Below, one piece after another: positions 8,799-17,209 of a stretch of 64,000 bases of DNA. Under the pieces are notes generated by a model, which saw only the letters and a list, made by a program, of their open reading frames with translations, had not been told where the DNA came from and made no database searches. Positions within the stretch are counted from its first letter, which is position 1. The number at the start of each line of letters is the position of its first letter. Made by a program: the position numbers and the translations under genes. The stretch spans positions 1-64,000 of the forward strand of contig SVDM01000004.1 of assembly GCA_015058015.1 (NCBI GenBank), written 5' to 3'. The DNA is from Lachnospiraceae bacterium (GTDB lineage Bacteria > Bacillota > Clostridia > Lachnospirales > Lachnospiraceae).

Positions 8799-9845
8799 AT
8801 GACATTACAAGAAACGTTGGATATGATTAAACCCGCTGATGCGGAAGCAAGAGAAAGGGCCGTTAAAAGATGGGATGCCATAGCAAAGCCTTTACACAGT
8901 CTTGGAAAGCTGGAAGATGCAGTGGCCAAGATTGCAGGAATACAAGGAAGCGACAGGGTTAAACTGGACAAGAAAGCCCTTGTTATTATGTGCGCTGATA
9001 ACGGTGTCGTAGAAGAGGGAGTTACCCAAACGGATAACAGCGTAACAGCCATCGTGGCAGAGAACTTCCTTGACAAGAAGACATCCGTTGCCGTTATGGC
9101 GGATAAGCTTGGAGTTGACCTTTTTGCATATGACGTGGGAATGGTAAGAGATACCAGAGTTGAAAAGAGAAAGGTTGCATGTGGCACCAAGAACCTGGCA
9201 AAGGGCCCGGCAATGACAAGAGATGAGTGTATTAAGACCATTGAAACAGGTATTAATATTGTGTTTGAATTAAAGGAAAAGGGATACGATATCATAACCA
9301 CAGGAGAGATGGGAATCGGCAATACCACCACCAGTAGTGCAGTGGGAGCCGTACTTACAGGCCAGCCTGTGGAGATTATGACAGGAAAAGGCTCCGGGCT
9401 TACGGACGAGGCGCTTATTCATAAGAAGCAGGTAATAAGAGACTCTATTACCCTTAACAAGCCGGATAGAAACGACCCCATAGATGTTCTTGCCAAAGAA
9501 GGCGGATTCGATATCTGCGGACTTACGGGAGTGTTCCTTGGGGGCGCAGCCTGTGGTATCCCGGTGGTAATCGATGGATTTATCTCTTCCGTAGCTGCTT
9601 TGGCGGCTTATAAACTATCTCCGAAGGCCATAGATTACATCCTGCCTTCCCATGTATCGAAAGAGCCGGCGGGCAAGTTCATGCTGGATGCATTGGGACT
9701 TAACCAGTTCCTTACCTGCGATATGTGTCTGGGAGAGGGAACGGGAGCTGTAATGCTTATGCCCATTATTGAGTGCGCTCTTGAGGTATATAACAGAATG
9801 AGCACCTTCGAGGATATAGAGATAGATGCGTACGTTCCATTGTAA
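8799..9845 (+). CDS. cobT: Nicotinate-nucleotide:dimethylbenzimidazole phosphoribosyltransferase CobT
   Basis: A 348-residue enzyme that makes alpha-ribazole phosphate from the lower-ligand base and nicotinate mononucleotide, for the cobalamin nucleotide loop. Seen are the N-terminal KPLHSLGKLEDAVAKIAGIQ segment, MCADNGVVEEGVTQ, the glycine-rich GEMGIGNTTTSSA, and the C-terminal CLGEGTGAVM with the catalytic Glu. Length is normal. ATG at 8799 follows GGAGATGGG. It is separated from the other cobalamin genes by a signalling operon of about 5 kb and has its own terminator. Confidence 0.96.
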   Translation: MTLQETLDMIKPADAEARERAVKRWDAIAKPLHSLGKLEDAVAKIAGIQGSDRVKLDKKALVIMCADNGVVEEGVTQTDNSVTAIVAENFLDKKTSVAVMADKLGVDLFAYDVGMVRDTRVEKRKVACGTKNLAKGPAMTRDECIKTIETGINIVFELKEKGYDIITTGEMGIGNTTTSSAVGAVLTGQPVEIMTGKGSGLTDEALIHKKQVIRDSITLNKPDRNDPIDVLAKEGGFDICGLTGVFLGGAACGIPVVIDGFISSVAALAAYKLSPKAIDYILPSHVSKEPAGKFMLDALGLNQFLTCDMCLGEGTGAVMLMPIIECALEVYNRMSTFEDIEIDAYVPL

Positions 9846-9899
9846 GATGTAAGGGTTAGTGTAAAAGAACAGTAGATTCTGTATTATAATAAGAAACAA

Positions 9900-9955
9900 A
9901 ATCGGCAGTTTGTTGTAAAATAGAGTAATTTTATAACAACTGCCGATAGTTTTTT
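9900..9955 (+). terminator. Terminator of cobT
   Basis: A long hairpin: ATCGGCAGTT plus GTTGTAAAAT on the left (9901-9921) pairs with ATTTTATAACAACTGCCGAT on the right (ending near 9947), with one bulge. The T-run is at 9950-9955. Confidence 0.85.
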
Positions 9956-9998
9956 ACATGAAAAGTGGAAATAACTGCATAAAAAATCTAAAAATTTG

Positions 9999-10027
9999 TT
10001 GTAAGTTTGCGGATTTTAGTATACAAT
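9999..10027 (+). promoter_or_regulatory. Promoter of PilZ-cheY-cheC-GGDEF/EAL operon
   Basis: -35 TTGTAA (9999-10004), 17 bp, -10 TACAAT (10022-10027). The same -35 hexamer and spacing recur before the histidine kinase gene at 26716. Confidence 0.65.
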
Positions 10028-10099
10028 AGGTACAAATATATCTTATCGGGAGATAATCAGCATAAGATATGAAGAAAGCGTTTTGAAAGGAAGGTTGTT

Positions 10100-10441
10100 A
10101 TGCAGGAAGAACGAAGGAAATATAAGCGTCTTGACTTGGATGTTAAGATACAGTTACAGTGTGTAAGCGAAGGAGACATCACTACTGAGAAGTACCTGCA
10201 TGTTAATGTAACTAACGCTTCCGAAGGGGGTATAGCTTTTAGAACAAAACATGAGCTGAAGGTGGGATCATTATATGATACCAAGCTTGTGATTTGGACT
10301 AAAGAAGAGCTTCAAACTGTTATCAAAATAATACGTGTAACTGAGAAGGACGACATGTACGAATATGGTTGTATCTTTGTGGGTATGGGCAGCAGTGATG
10401 CTCTTAAGATACAGATTTACCAGATGTTACATGACGAGTAG
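10100..10441 (+). CDS. PilZ domain cyclic-di-GMP binding protein
   Basis: A 113-residue single-domain PilZ protein. Both c-di-GMP contacts are present: the RxxxR motif as RKYKR (residues 6-10) and the D/NxSxxG motif as NASEGG (about residues 38-43). A stand-alone PilZ usually passes the second-messenger level to a partner such as a motor or pilus component. It is first in an operon with cheY, cheC and a c-di-GMP turnover enzyme, which makes chemotaxis or motility the likely output. ATG follows GGAAGG. Confidence 0.88.
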   Translation: MQEERRKYKRLDLDVKIQLQCVSEGDITTEKYLHVNVTNASEGGIAFRTKHELKVGSLYDTKLVIWTKEELQTVIKIIRVTEKDDMYEYGCIFVGMGSSDALKIQIYQMLHDE

Positions 10442-10462
10442 CAAGAATAGGAGACTAAATTT

Positions 10463-10825
10463 ATGGCAAAAGCAGTACTTATTTGTGATGACGCAGCTTT
10501 TATGCGAATGATGATCAAGGATATCTTATCCAAAAACGGTTATATTATTGCGGGGGAAGCATCAAACGGTCAAGAAGCCGTAGCTAAGTACAAAGAAGTG
10601 AACCCTGATTTGGTTCTTATGGATATAACGATGCCGGAGGTTGATGGTATAGAGGCACTGAAACTTATCCGTCAGGATGACCCCAATGCAGCTGTTATTA
10701 TGTGTTCCGCCATGGGACAGCAGGCAATGGTTGTGGAGGCGATTCAATCCGGGGCAAAGGACTTTATCGTTAAGCCCTTCCAGGCAGACAGAGTTCTTGA
10801 GGCAGTTAAGAAAGTAATCGGATAA
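10463..10825 (+). CDS. cheY: Chemotaxis response regulator CheY
   Basis: A 120-residue stand-alone receiver. The acidic pair Asp9-Asp10, phospho-acceptor Asp54 (LVLMDITMPEVDG), the switch Ser in IMCSAMGQ, and the Lys in VKPFQ are all present. CheY-P binds the flagellar switch. Directly followed by cheC (13 bp gap, AAGGAGG site), its phosphatase, supporting the assignment over a generic receiver protein. Confidence 0.93.
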   Translation: MAKAVLICDDAAFMRMMIKDILSKNGYIIAGEASNGQEAVAKYKEVNPDLVLMDITMPEVDGIEALKLIRQDDPNAAVIMCSAMGQQAMVVEAIQSGAKDFIVKPFQADRVLEAVKKVIG

Positions 10826-10838
10826 AGGAGGTATTACT

Positions 10839-11468
10839 ATGAAGATTAAAGATGTAGGCGATATTACTCCTGTGCATCTTGACGTATTAAGCGAAGTAGG
10901 TAATATCGGAGCCGGCAACGCCGCTACTGCTTTATCGGATATGCTTCATTATATGGTTAAGGTTACCGTACCTTCGGTACGTATAGTAGAGATGGAAGAA
11001 GTGGCACAGGCAATAGGAGATCCAAGCCAGAATATTGCGGCTATCACAATCAATCTGGATCAGGATCTTATCGGAACTATGCTTTCCATATTCCATGGTC
11101 CCTTCGCCAATGAACTGGTTACATCCTTTATCGGAACAGATCTTCCGGATATTACGATGTTTAGAGACAGTGAAATGGGACGTTCTGTTCTTTGCGAGGT
11201 TGGAAATATCACAGTGGCAACTTATGTCAATGCCTTATCCCAGTTATCTAAGCTGGTAATAAACATTTTGCCGCCTCATATAATAATAGATACCCTTGAT
11301 GAGGTAATCAAGAAACACCAGGCTCGTGAATTCAAAGATTTCGGACATAAAGTTGTAGTCATTGATGAAAGCTTTATTATAAAGGATGAAGAGTACAAGA
11401 GCAGTATGATTCTGCTTCTTGAGATTGATTCCCTTAATGCTCTTATTGACAGTCTGGGAGTAGAATAA
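10839..11468 (+). CDS. cheC: CheY-P phosphatase CheC
   Basis: A 209-residue protein with both CheC active-site helices. The first is D15-xxx-E19-xx-N22 (DVLSEVGN) and the second is SVLCEVGN near residues 115-122, each followed about 20 residues later by a proline. Two intact sites mark CheC rather than CheX or FliY. It dephosphorylates CheY-P and, with CheD, adjusts receptor adaptation; no cheD is in the window. Start ATG 10839 has AAGGAGG 8 bp upstream. Confidence 0.93.
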   Translation: MKIKDVGDITPVHLDVLSEVGNIGAGNAATALSDMLHYMVKVTVPSVRIVEMEEVAQAIGDPSQNIAAITINLDQDLIGTMLSIFHGPFANELVTSFIGTDLPDITMFRDSEMGRSVLCEVGNITVATYVNALSQLSKLVINILPPHIIIDTLDEVIKKHQAREFKDFGHKVVVIDESFIIKDEEYKSSMILLLEIDSLNALIDSLGVE

Positions 11469-11488
11469 TCTTAATCGGAGTTACTGGT

Positions 11489-14400
11489 ATGGGGAAGGAT
11501 ATCGTAAATGAAGTAATTACTGATAGTAATATAGAGTTTAGCGATTATTTTGATTTGGAAAAGGTACAGTCTTTACAGGATGCCGTAGCAAAGAATCAGG
11601 ATATCGCTTCTCTTATTGTTGACTTAAACGGCAATAATCTGACTAAGCCCACTCATTTTAGTGTTGGGCTTATTCGCATTGTAAAGAGAAATAAAAAAGC
11701 AGATGAATTCTTCGATCAGGGTCTTAACAAACAATTTAAGGCCGATGCTAAAAATGCCACGGTTGTTCGCAATAAAACCGGGGATATGATGGCGGGTGTC
11801 ATCCCCATTATAATTCACGGCAATAAAGTGGCCACCTGGATTGTAGGCGGTGTGTTTGACGTAGAAACTATGCTTCCCAGAGAGAAGTATGAGCAGTTGG
11901 CCGTAGACTGCGGTGAAGATGTGACGGAATTCATGAAGGCCATCGACGGAGTAACCGTAATGAAAAGGGCGGAATTCCTGAATATCTTTGAGGTTGTCCG
12001 TCTTATTGCCGAGCAGATGGCAGAAATCTTAGACCAGAATTATACTCAGAAAAACAGATTAAATTACATAGAGGAGCTTCTTAATGAGCTTGAAGAGACC
12101 AATGTTGCCTTAAAGATTCAGGCGGAGCGCTATAGACTTCTTGCGGAAAGCTCAGAAGAGGTAATTTTTGATTATGATGTTGCGACAGACACCATAGTAA
12201 TTCCCGGTAACGGTAAGTCGGGTAACGCTGAATGGGTAATGACTGACTATCTGAAGGAGAAGAAGTACAAGACCTTTATTCATCCCGATGATATACCGGT
12301 TTATGAGAAAGTATTGGAAAACTATGCGATGGACATGGATGACACACAATACGAAATGAGGATGAATCTCTTTAGCCCGGAGTATATATGGAGTCGTCTT
12401 AATACTGTTACCTTCCGTGATGAGAACGGAAAGGTGACCAGGTTAATCGGCAAAATTCAGGATATAGAGAAAGAAAAAGAAGAGTTGATGGAGTTAGAGT
12501 CCCAGATAAAGAAGGATCCCATGACAGGTCTTCTTAATAAGAATGCCACCAAGATTTCCGCCGAGAAATTCTTCCGGGGCGAGAAGGAATCAACCCATGC
12601 GGTTATGATAGTGGACATAGATGATTTTAAGAATGTAAATGACACTTTCGGCCATCTCTTTGGAGACATGGTTATTGAAAATGTAGCCGCTGCTATTTCA
12701 TCCACCTTCCGTAAATCTGATATAATCGGCCGTATTGGCGGAGATGAATTCATGGTTATCATGAAGAATACGGGAAAAAGGATAGCGGAGATTAAGGCCA
12801 GGGATTTGGACAAGGCGGTAAGAAAGTCATATTCCAGTGAGGGTAAGACTTTAGAGATTACCTGTAGCGTAGGTATAGCTTTCTTCCCGGAAGATGCCGG
12901 GTCTTACGAAGAACTCTTTGAAAAGGCAGATATCGCTATGTATAATGCCAAAATGGCAGGCAAGAATACTGTAGCGGTATATGATGCGGAGAAAGAGCAG
13001 AAATTCGCCGAGATTACCAAGGAAGATGCCCGTACTCCCAGATTTGGCTCAGAGTTTGGAGCGGACTTTACGGAGATAGCCTTTGCCCTCCTCTTTGAGT
13101 CCAAGGACATTAACACTTCCATGAAGATTCTAACAGAGCGTATTACGGATAAATACTCTATCCAGAAGTTGATATATAACTATTCCGAGGAAGGAGTGCC
13201 GGACTACCTCCAGGTATGGGATTGTGAAAAAAGCGAATATGTTGAGATGAGCGAGCTTGACTTCAGTGACTATACTGCAGGAAAAGCAAAGCTTCGTCAA
13301 CAGGAATACATCGTTATAAATGATTGTGCCAAGGAGGAGAAAGAAGCTGATATTGCCAGATTTGGAATGACCAGAGGAATGACCGCCATAATAGGCATCA
13401 ATATCCCTGTAGGGGACAATGCCAATGAGTATGTAATATTTGCCAATACAGATGCACCCAGATGCTGGACTGAAACCGAGCGCAAGCATTTTAAACATAT
13501 AGCTGAAGTCTTCTGTCTCTTTGAGCGAATTAAGAGGGAGAAGGACAATACGGTTAAACAGCTGAATATCTTAGCTTCCAAGGATCAGGTTACGGGAGTC
13601 TACAATAAGGCGGGCTTTGAAGATGAGGTTATTGCTATAATGGATAAATACCAGGATAGCAAGAAGTACACCTTGGCCTACGTGGACATTAATAATTTTG
13701 CTTACATTAACGAGACCTACGGTATAATAGCCGGCAATAAGATATTGAAGGATCTGGCAAATGTATTCTGCAGCATTAAAGACTGCGTTGTATCCCGTAT
13801 CTACGGAGACCACTTTGTAGTGCTTTATTATTACGATGAAGGCTTTGACGTCTTGTCCACGTATATGCAGCAAAAGGATATCTTCCACAAGAAGCAACAA
13901 TCCGTATACAGTAGCGGCAAATTAGACCTTAATGCAGGATTCGTTGAAATTATGCCTTCTGACAGAAGCATATCCATAGCCATTGACAATGCCAATATTG
14001 CAAGAAAGAAGGCTAAGGCCTTGAAGGGCGTTGACCATGTCTTCTTCGACGATGACATGAGAAAAGAAAAGGAACATGAGCAGGTAATTGCATCAGGCTT
14101 TGAACGGGCTATTGAAAAACAGCAATTTGAGATGTTCCTCCAGCCTAAGATGAACTTGGTTACCAATACCGCCGTGGGAGCGGAGGCTTTGGTTCGCTGG
14201 AAGCTTCAGGACGGAAGTTACCGCATGCCCGGGGAGTTTATTCCGGTGCTTGAAAAATACAACTATATCCAGAGAATGGATTTTGCCATGCTTGAGATGG
14301 CCCTGCAGACCATAGACGGATGGATTAAGGAAGGCCTTAATCCCGTTCCAATTGCCATTAATTTCTCAAGACTTAACAGCAATTCTCCGGGATTCGTGCC

Positions 14401-14842
14401 TATGCTTATGAACATGTTTAGGGAATACAAGGTTCCTAAGCAATACATTGAGATTGAGGTAAATGAAAGCGCTTTGAATGAAGGCGAGGAAGCTTTGATA
14501 GAGAACCTCTCGGCTCTTAAAAAGAGGGGCTTTACCACCAATCTTGACGATTTCGGGAAAGGGGCATCTCCCTTGGAGAGTCTTCTTACCGCACCCATTG
14601 ATATTGTTAAGGTAGACCGGGTTATAATTGACGGTATGACGGATTCCTTTATCAGACAGGATTATGTAAGTAATCTGTGTTCTCTTGTAAGTTCAGTTAA
14701 AAAGAGACTTGTATTTGAAGGGGTAGAGACCAAGGAACAGGCTGACTTTCTATTATCCTGCGGTATCGTAACCGCTCAGGGATATTACTTCGGAAAGCCT
14801 ATGAATACCGAGGAATTTGCTGAAAAATACCTGCAGTTTTAA
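11489..14842 (+). CDS. PocR-PAS-GGDEF-GGDEF-EAL cyclic-di-GMP turnover protein
   Basis: A 1117-residue cytoplasmic protein with no membrane segment. Order: PocR-type ligand domain (about 1-185), PAS domain (about 215-330), and a GGDEF domain with intact GGDEF at 417-421 and an RxxD inhibitory site (RKSD) five residues upstream. Next come a GAF-like region and a second GGDEF domain whose motif is degraded to YGDHF (about 772). The C-terminal EAL domain has its E at about 899, and NLDDFGKG, IVKVDR and EGVET are present. Both cyclase and phosphodiesterase look catalytically competent. Fourth gene of the pilZ-cheY-cheC operon. The PocR ligand is unknown; founding members respond to 1,2-propanediol. 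Confidence 0.9.
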   Translation: MGKDIVNEVITDSNIEFSDYFDLEKVQSLQDAVAKNQDIASLIVDLNGNNLTKPTHFSVGLIRIVKRNKKADEFFDQGLNKQFKADAKNATVVRNKTGDMMAGVIPIIIHGNKVATWIVGGVFDVETMLPREKYEQLAVDCGEDVTEFMKAIDGVTVMKRAEFLNIFEVVRLIAEQMAEILDQNYTQKNRLNYIEELLNELEETNVALKIQAERYRLLAESSEEVIFDYDVATDTIVIPGNGKSGNAEWVMTDYLKEKKYKTFIHPDDIPVYEKVLENYAMDMDDTQYEMRMNLFSPEYIWSRLNTVTFRDENGKVTRLIGKIQDIEKEKEELMELESQIKKDPMTGLLNKNATKISAEKFFRGEKESTHAVMIVDIDDFKNVNDTFGHLFGDMVIENVAAAISSTFRKSDIIGRIGGDEFMVIMKNTGKRIAEIKARDLDKAVRKSYSSEGKTLEITCSVGIAFFPEDAGSYEELFEKADIAMYNAKMAGKNTVAVYDAEKEQKFAEITKEDARTPRFGSEFGADFTEIAFALLFESKDINTSMKILTERITDKYSIQKLIYNYSEEGVPDYLQVWDCEKSEYVEMSELDFSDYTAGKAKLRQQEYIVINDCAKEEKEADIARFGMTRGMTAIIGINIPVGDNANEYVIFANTDAPRCWTETERKHFKHIAEVFCLFERIKREKDNTVKQLNILASKDQVTGVYNKAGFEDEVIAIMDKYQDSKKYTLAYVDINNFAYINETYGIIAGNKILKDLANVFCSIKDCVVSRIYGDHFVVLYYYDEGFDVLSTYMQQKDIFHKKQQSVYSSGKLDLNAGFVEIMPSDRSISIAIDNANIARKKAKALKGVDHVFFDDDMRKEKEHEQVIASGFERAIEKQQFEMFLQPKMNLVTNTAVGAEALVRWKLQDGSYRMPGEFIPVLEKYNYIQRMDFAMLEMALQTIDGWIKEGLNPVPIAINFSRLNSNSPGFVPMLMNMFREYKVPKQYIEIEVNESALNEGEEALIENLSALKKRGFTTNLDDFGKGASPLESLLTAPIDIVKVDRVIIDGMTDSFIRQDYVSNLCSLVSSVKKRLVFEGVETKEQADFLLSCGIVTAQGYYFGKPMNTEEFAEKYLQF

Positions 14843-14871
14843 TTGTATCTATGGGAGTTTTTTGCTATAAT
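14843..14871 (+). promoter_or_regulatory. Extended -10 promoter in front of the cobU leader
   Basis: TGC-TATAAT with TG at 14863-14864 and the hexamer at 14866-14871. A poor -35 (TTGTAT, 14843-14848) lies 17 bp upstream. The predicted start near 14878 is only about 12 bp before the terminator hairpin at 14890. Confidence 0.5.
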
Positions 14872-14889
14872 TGCTTTGGCGTTTACTTA

Positions 14890-14916
14890 GGGGTAGCGAA
14901 GTGCTACCCCTTTTTT
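14890..14916 (+). terminator. Strong terminator between GGDEF/EAL gene and cobU
   Basis: GGGGTAGC (14890-14897) pairs with GCTACCCC (14903-14910) around GAAGT and is followed by six T. It ends the signalling operon, but it also sits inside the presumed leader of the cobU operon. Confidence 0.85.
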
Positions 14917-14936
14917 ACCGAAAGGTGAGGGAACCT

Positions 14937-15461
14937 ATGATTACATTGGTATGCGGCGGCAGCGGCAGTGGTAAATCTGAATATGCGGAGAGCCTGGTAC
15001 TTAAGCTTGGAGGCAGCAAGAGATTCTATATTGCCACCATGCAACCCTTTGATAATGAGGCTTATGCCAAGATAGAGCGGCACAGGAAGATGAGAAGCAC
15101 CAAGGGCTTTGAGACCATAGAGGCGCAGACAGACCTTCCCTCGGTGACATTTCCGGGAGGGGAAAAGGGTGATGTGCTTCTTGAGTGTATATCTAACCTG
15201 GTGGCTAACGAGATGTATTCCCCGGAGGGCGCCGGAGAAAAAACCATTGAGCGGGTTCTTGCCGGCATTGAAAGCCTTAAGAATACCTGCAATAATTTGA
15301 TTATTGTCAGCAACAATGTCTTCTCCGACGGAGATGATTATACCCCGGAGACTTTGAAATATATTGACAATATGGCGGTTATTAATAACCATATTGCGAA
15401 GATGGCCGATTCCGTTGTGGAAGTTGTAAGCGGCATCCCAATAATAATAAAGGGAGAATAA
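14937..15461 (+). CDS. cobU: Adenosylcobinamide kinase / adenosylcobinamide-P guanylyltransferase CobU
   Basis: A 174-residue enzyme, typical CobU length. It phosphorylates adenosylcobinamide and transfers GMP to make AdoCbi-GDP. The P-loop is CGGSGSGKSEYAE near the N-terminus. A YIATMQPFDNEAYAKIERH segment contains the guanylylated-histidine region (HR after KIER), followed by the acidic VLLECISNLVANEM. ATG at 14937 is preferred because AAGGTGAGG lies just upstream; an in-frame TTG at 14871 overlaps the promoter and terminator. It is followed 2 bp later by cobS and begins a five-gene run to cbiB. Confidence 0.9.
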   Translation: MITLVCGGSGSGKSEYAESLVLKLGGSKRFYIATMQPFDNEAYAKIERHRKMRSTKGFETIEAQTDLPSVTFPGGEKGDVLLECISNLVANEMYSPEGAGEKTIERVLAGIESLKNTCNNLIIVSNNVFSDGDDYTPETLKYIDNMAVINNHIAKMADSVVEVVSGIPIIIKGE

Positions 15462-15463
15462 AT

Positions 15464-16234
15464 ATGGGATTATTTTTTAAGAATCTTGCGGTGGCATTTG
15501 CCATGTACTCCAAGATTCCCATGCCACACTTTGAGTGGACCAAAGACAATATGAAATACTCCATGTGCTTCTTTCCCCTTATCGGGGCGGTGATAGGCGG
15601 AGTCTTTATAGGAATGTACTATCTTCTGGAGGCAGCGAGCCTTGGAGGAGCTATAGAAGGAGCTGTCCTTATGCTGGTTCCCATTATTATATCCGGCGGC
15701 ATCCATGTGGACGGACTCCTTGATACGGCGGATGCATTAAGCTCTCATCAGCCCAGGGAAAAGAAGCTGGAGATTTTGAAGGATTCCCATGCAGGGGCTT
15801 TTGCCATTATAGTGGGAGCCTGCTATTTTATTGTGGACTTTGCCTTCAAGACTAACTTAAGTCTTAGAAGCGTTCTTGTTATTGCCTGCGGCTTTGTGGT
15901 ATCCAGAGGGCTTAGCGGCTTTGCGGTGGTTACTTTTAAATGTGCCAAGGGAAGCGGTCTGCTTCATACCTTTTCAGACAGCGCCCAGAGGACAACCGTA
16001 AGGATTGTAAGCCTTATCTATGTGTGTATCGGCCTGGCGCTGATGATTGTGGCAGATGTATTCGTAGGTGCTGTGGCAGCTTGCGCAGCCCTTCTTGTAT
16101 TCTTATATTATCGTGTTATGTCATACAGGCAGTTCGGAGGCATAAACGGAGATCAGGCGGGATTCTTCCTGCAACTTTGTGAATTGGCGGTTCTTATAGC
16201 CGCAGTGCTGGGGGATAGATTATGGTTATGGTAA
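15464..16234 (+). CDS. cobS: Adenosylcobinamide-GDP ribazoletransferase CobS
   Basis: A 256-residue integral membrane enzyme joining AdoCbi-GDP with alpha-ribazole (phosphate), the last assembly step of the cobalamin nucleotide loop. The diagnostic acidic motif HVDGLLDTADAL (about residues 82-93) and the following DSHAGAFA are intact. About six hydrophobic segments follow. Start ATG after GGAGAATAA. Its 3' end overlaps the next gene by 13 bp. Confidence 0.95.
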   Translation: MGLFFKNLAVAFAMYSKIPMPHFEWTKDNMKYSMCFFPLIGAVIGGVFIGMYYLLEAASLGGAIEGAVLMLVPIIISGGIHVDGLLDTADALSSHQPREKKLEILKDSHAGAFAIIVGACYFIVDFAFKTNLSLRSVLVIACGFVVSRGLSGFAVVTFKCAKGSGLLHTFSDSAQRTTVRIVSLIYVCIGLALMIVADVFVGAVAACAALLVFLYYRVMSYRQFGGINGDQAGFFLQLCELAVLIAAVLGDRLWLW

Positions 16235-16611
16235 CAGGAGGTCACGGTCAGGGACAGAATGACTTGGCCGCAGAACTTATTAATAAGATTAATACTACAG
16301 GTAAGGTTGCTGATTGTGGCAGTTGTGGTTTTGATGAACCCCTATCGGCGGCATTTATAAAGGATTATCATCGATTGGTAAAGCGCTTGATAGAAGAGGG
16401 GGAAGACCCGGCAGACTATACGAGTAAGCTCATAGAGGCCAATCCCCAAGCCGTTATAACTGTGGACGAAGTAGGCTGCGGAGTGGTTCCTATTGAAGCC
16501 TCCGCAAGAGAATACCGGGAGACGGTGGGAAGGGTATCCTGCCTTATTGCGGCGGCATCAGATGAAGTGTATAGAATGTATTGCGGAATCCCCACTAAGA
16601 TAAAAGGATAG
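16222..16611 (+). CDS. Truncated CobU-like protein with degenerate P-loop
   Basis: A 129-residue protein resembling the C-terminal half of CobU. The segment ITVDEVGCGVVPIEASAREY, then GRVSCLIAAASDEVYRMYCG, matches the EVG.G.VP and AA.AD.V....G.P signature of the family. The N-terminus MVMVTGGHGQGQND sits where CobU has its Walker A, but Gly-Lys-Ser is replaced by Gly-Gln-Asn, and the middle with the histidine region is missing. It is therefore unlikely to be an active kinase. It may bind corrinoid or GTP, or complement the separate CobU at 14937, whose own C-terminus lacks a clear EVG.G.VP motif. Coupled to cobS by overlap. Confidence 0.72.
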   Translation: MVMVTGGHGQGQNDLAAELINKINTTGKVADCGSCGFDEPLSAAFIKDYHRLVKRLIEEGEDPADYTSKLIEANPQAVITVDEVGCGVVPIEASAREYRETVGRVSCLIAAASDEVYRMYCGIPTKIKG

Positions 16612-16614
16612 ATT

Positions 16615-17208
16615 ATGTTAAAAGTTGTATTGGTACGCCACTCTATGACCGGTGGCAATAAGTTAAAGAGATATATAGGTATTACGGATGAGCCTCTATG
16701 TGAAGAGGGACGAAAGCTTCTTTTGGGGAGAGAATACCCGAAGGTTGAGGCTTTGTATGTAAGTCCCATGAAGAGATGTATAGAGACTGCATCCATTATT
16801 TACCCGGACTTTCAGGCTTGTGTTATTGATGACTTTAGAGAGATTGATTTCGGGGACTTTGAGAATAAGAATTATAAGGAATTAGAAGGCAACCCCGACT
16901 ATCAGAAGTGGATTGATTCAGGCGGTAAGCTGGGATTTCCGGGGGGTGAGCCTCAGGAAGAGTTCGAAAGGCGGGCTTTGTCTGCTTTTGACGAAGCGAC
17001 TAAGCAGGCTGTGGCAGCAGGATATGAGACTGTGGCCATTGTTATTCACGGGGGAACTATTATGACTATTATGAATCATCTGTTTCCCTCAGATGATTAT
17101 TACAAATACATGGTTAAAAACGGTGAAGGATATATTATCTGCCTGGATACGGAAGAAGGAAAGCCTGTGTCCATGACACCCATATTTGACCATAATCAGG
17201 AGAAATAA
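16615..17208 (+). CDS. cobC: Histidine phosphatase family protein, likely alpha-ribazole phosphatase CobC
   Basis: A 197-residue phosphoglycerate-mutase-like phosphatase. The catalytic histidine is in LVRHSMTGGN (residues 6-15), and the second active-site histidine is in VIHGGTIMTIM. REIDFGDFENK and the YVSPMKRCIETA segment match the CobC/PhpB group. It should remove phosphate from alpha-ribazole-P or adenosylcobalamin-P. The role is inferred mainly from its position between cobU/cobS and cbiB, since the superfamily is functionally broad. The RHS instead of RHG triad is a mild deviation. Confidence 0.85.
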   Translation: MLKVVLVRHSMTGGNKLKRYIGITDEPLCEEGRKLLLGREYPKVEALYVSPMKRCIETASIIYPDFQACVIDDFREIDFGDFENKNYKELEGNPDYQKWIDSGGKLGFPGGEPQEEFERRALSAFDEATKQAVAAGYETVAIVIHGGTIMTIMNHLFPSDDYYKYMVKNGEGYIICLDTEEGKPVSMTPIFDHNQEK

Positions 17209-17209
17209 A

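Noticed and set aside
8507-9331. 274-codon minus-strand open frame opposite cobT and the small charged gene
   Set aside because: It overlaps two well-supported plus-strand genes, has low-complexity Ser/Leu/Ile content typical of antisense frames, and lacks a ribosome site.
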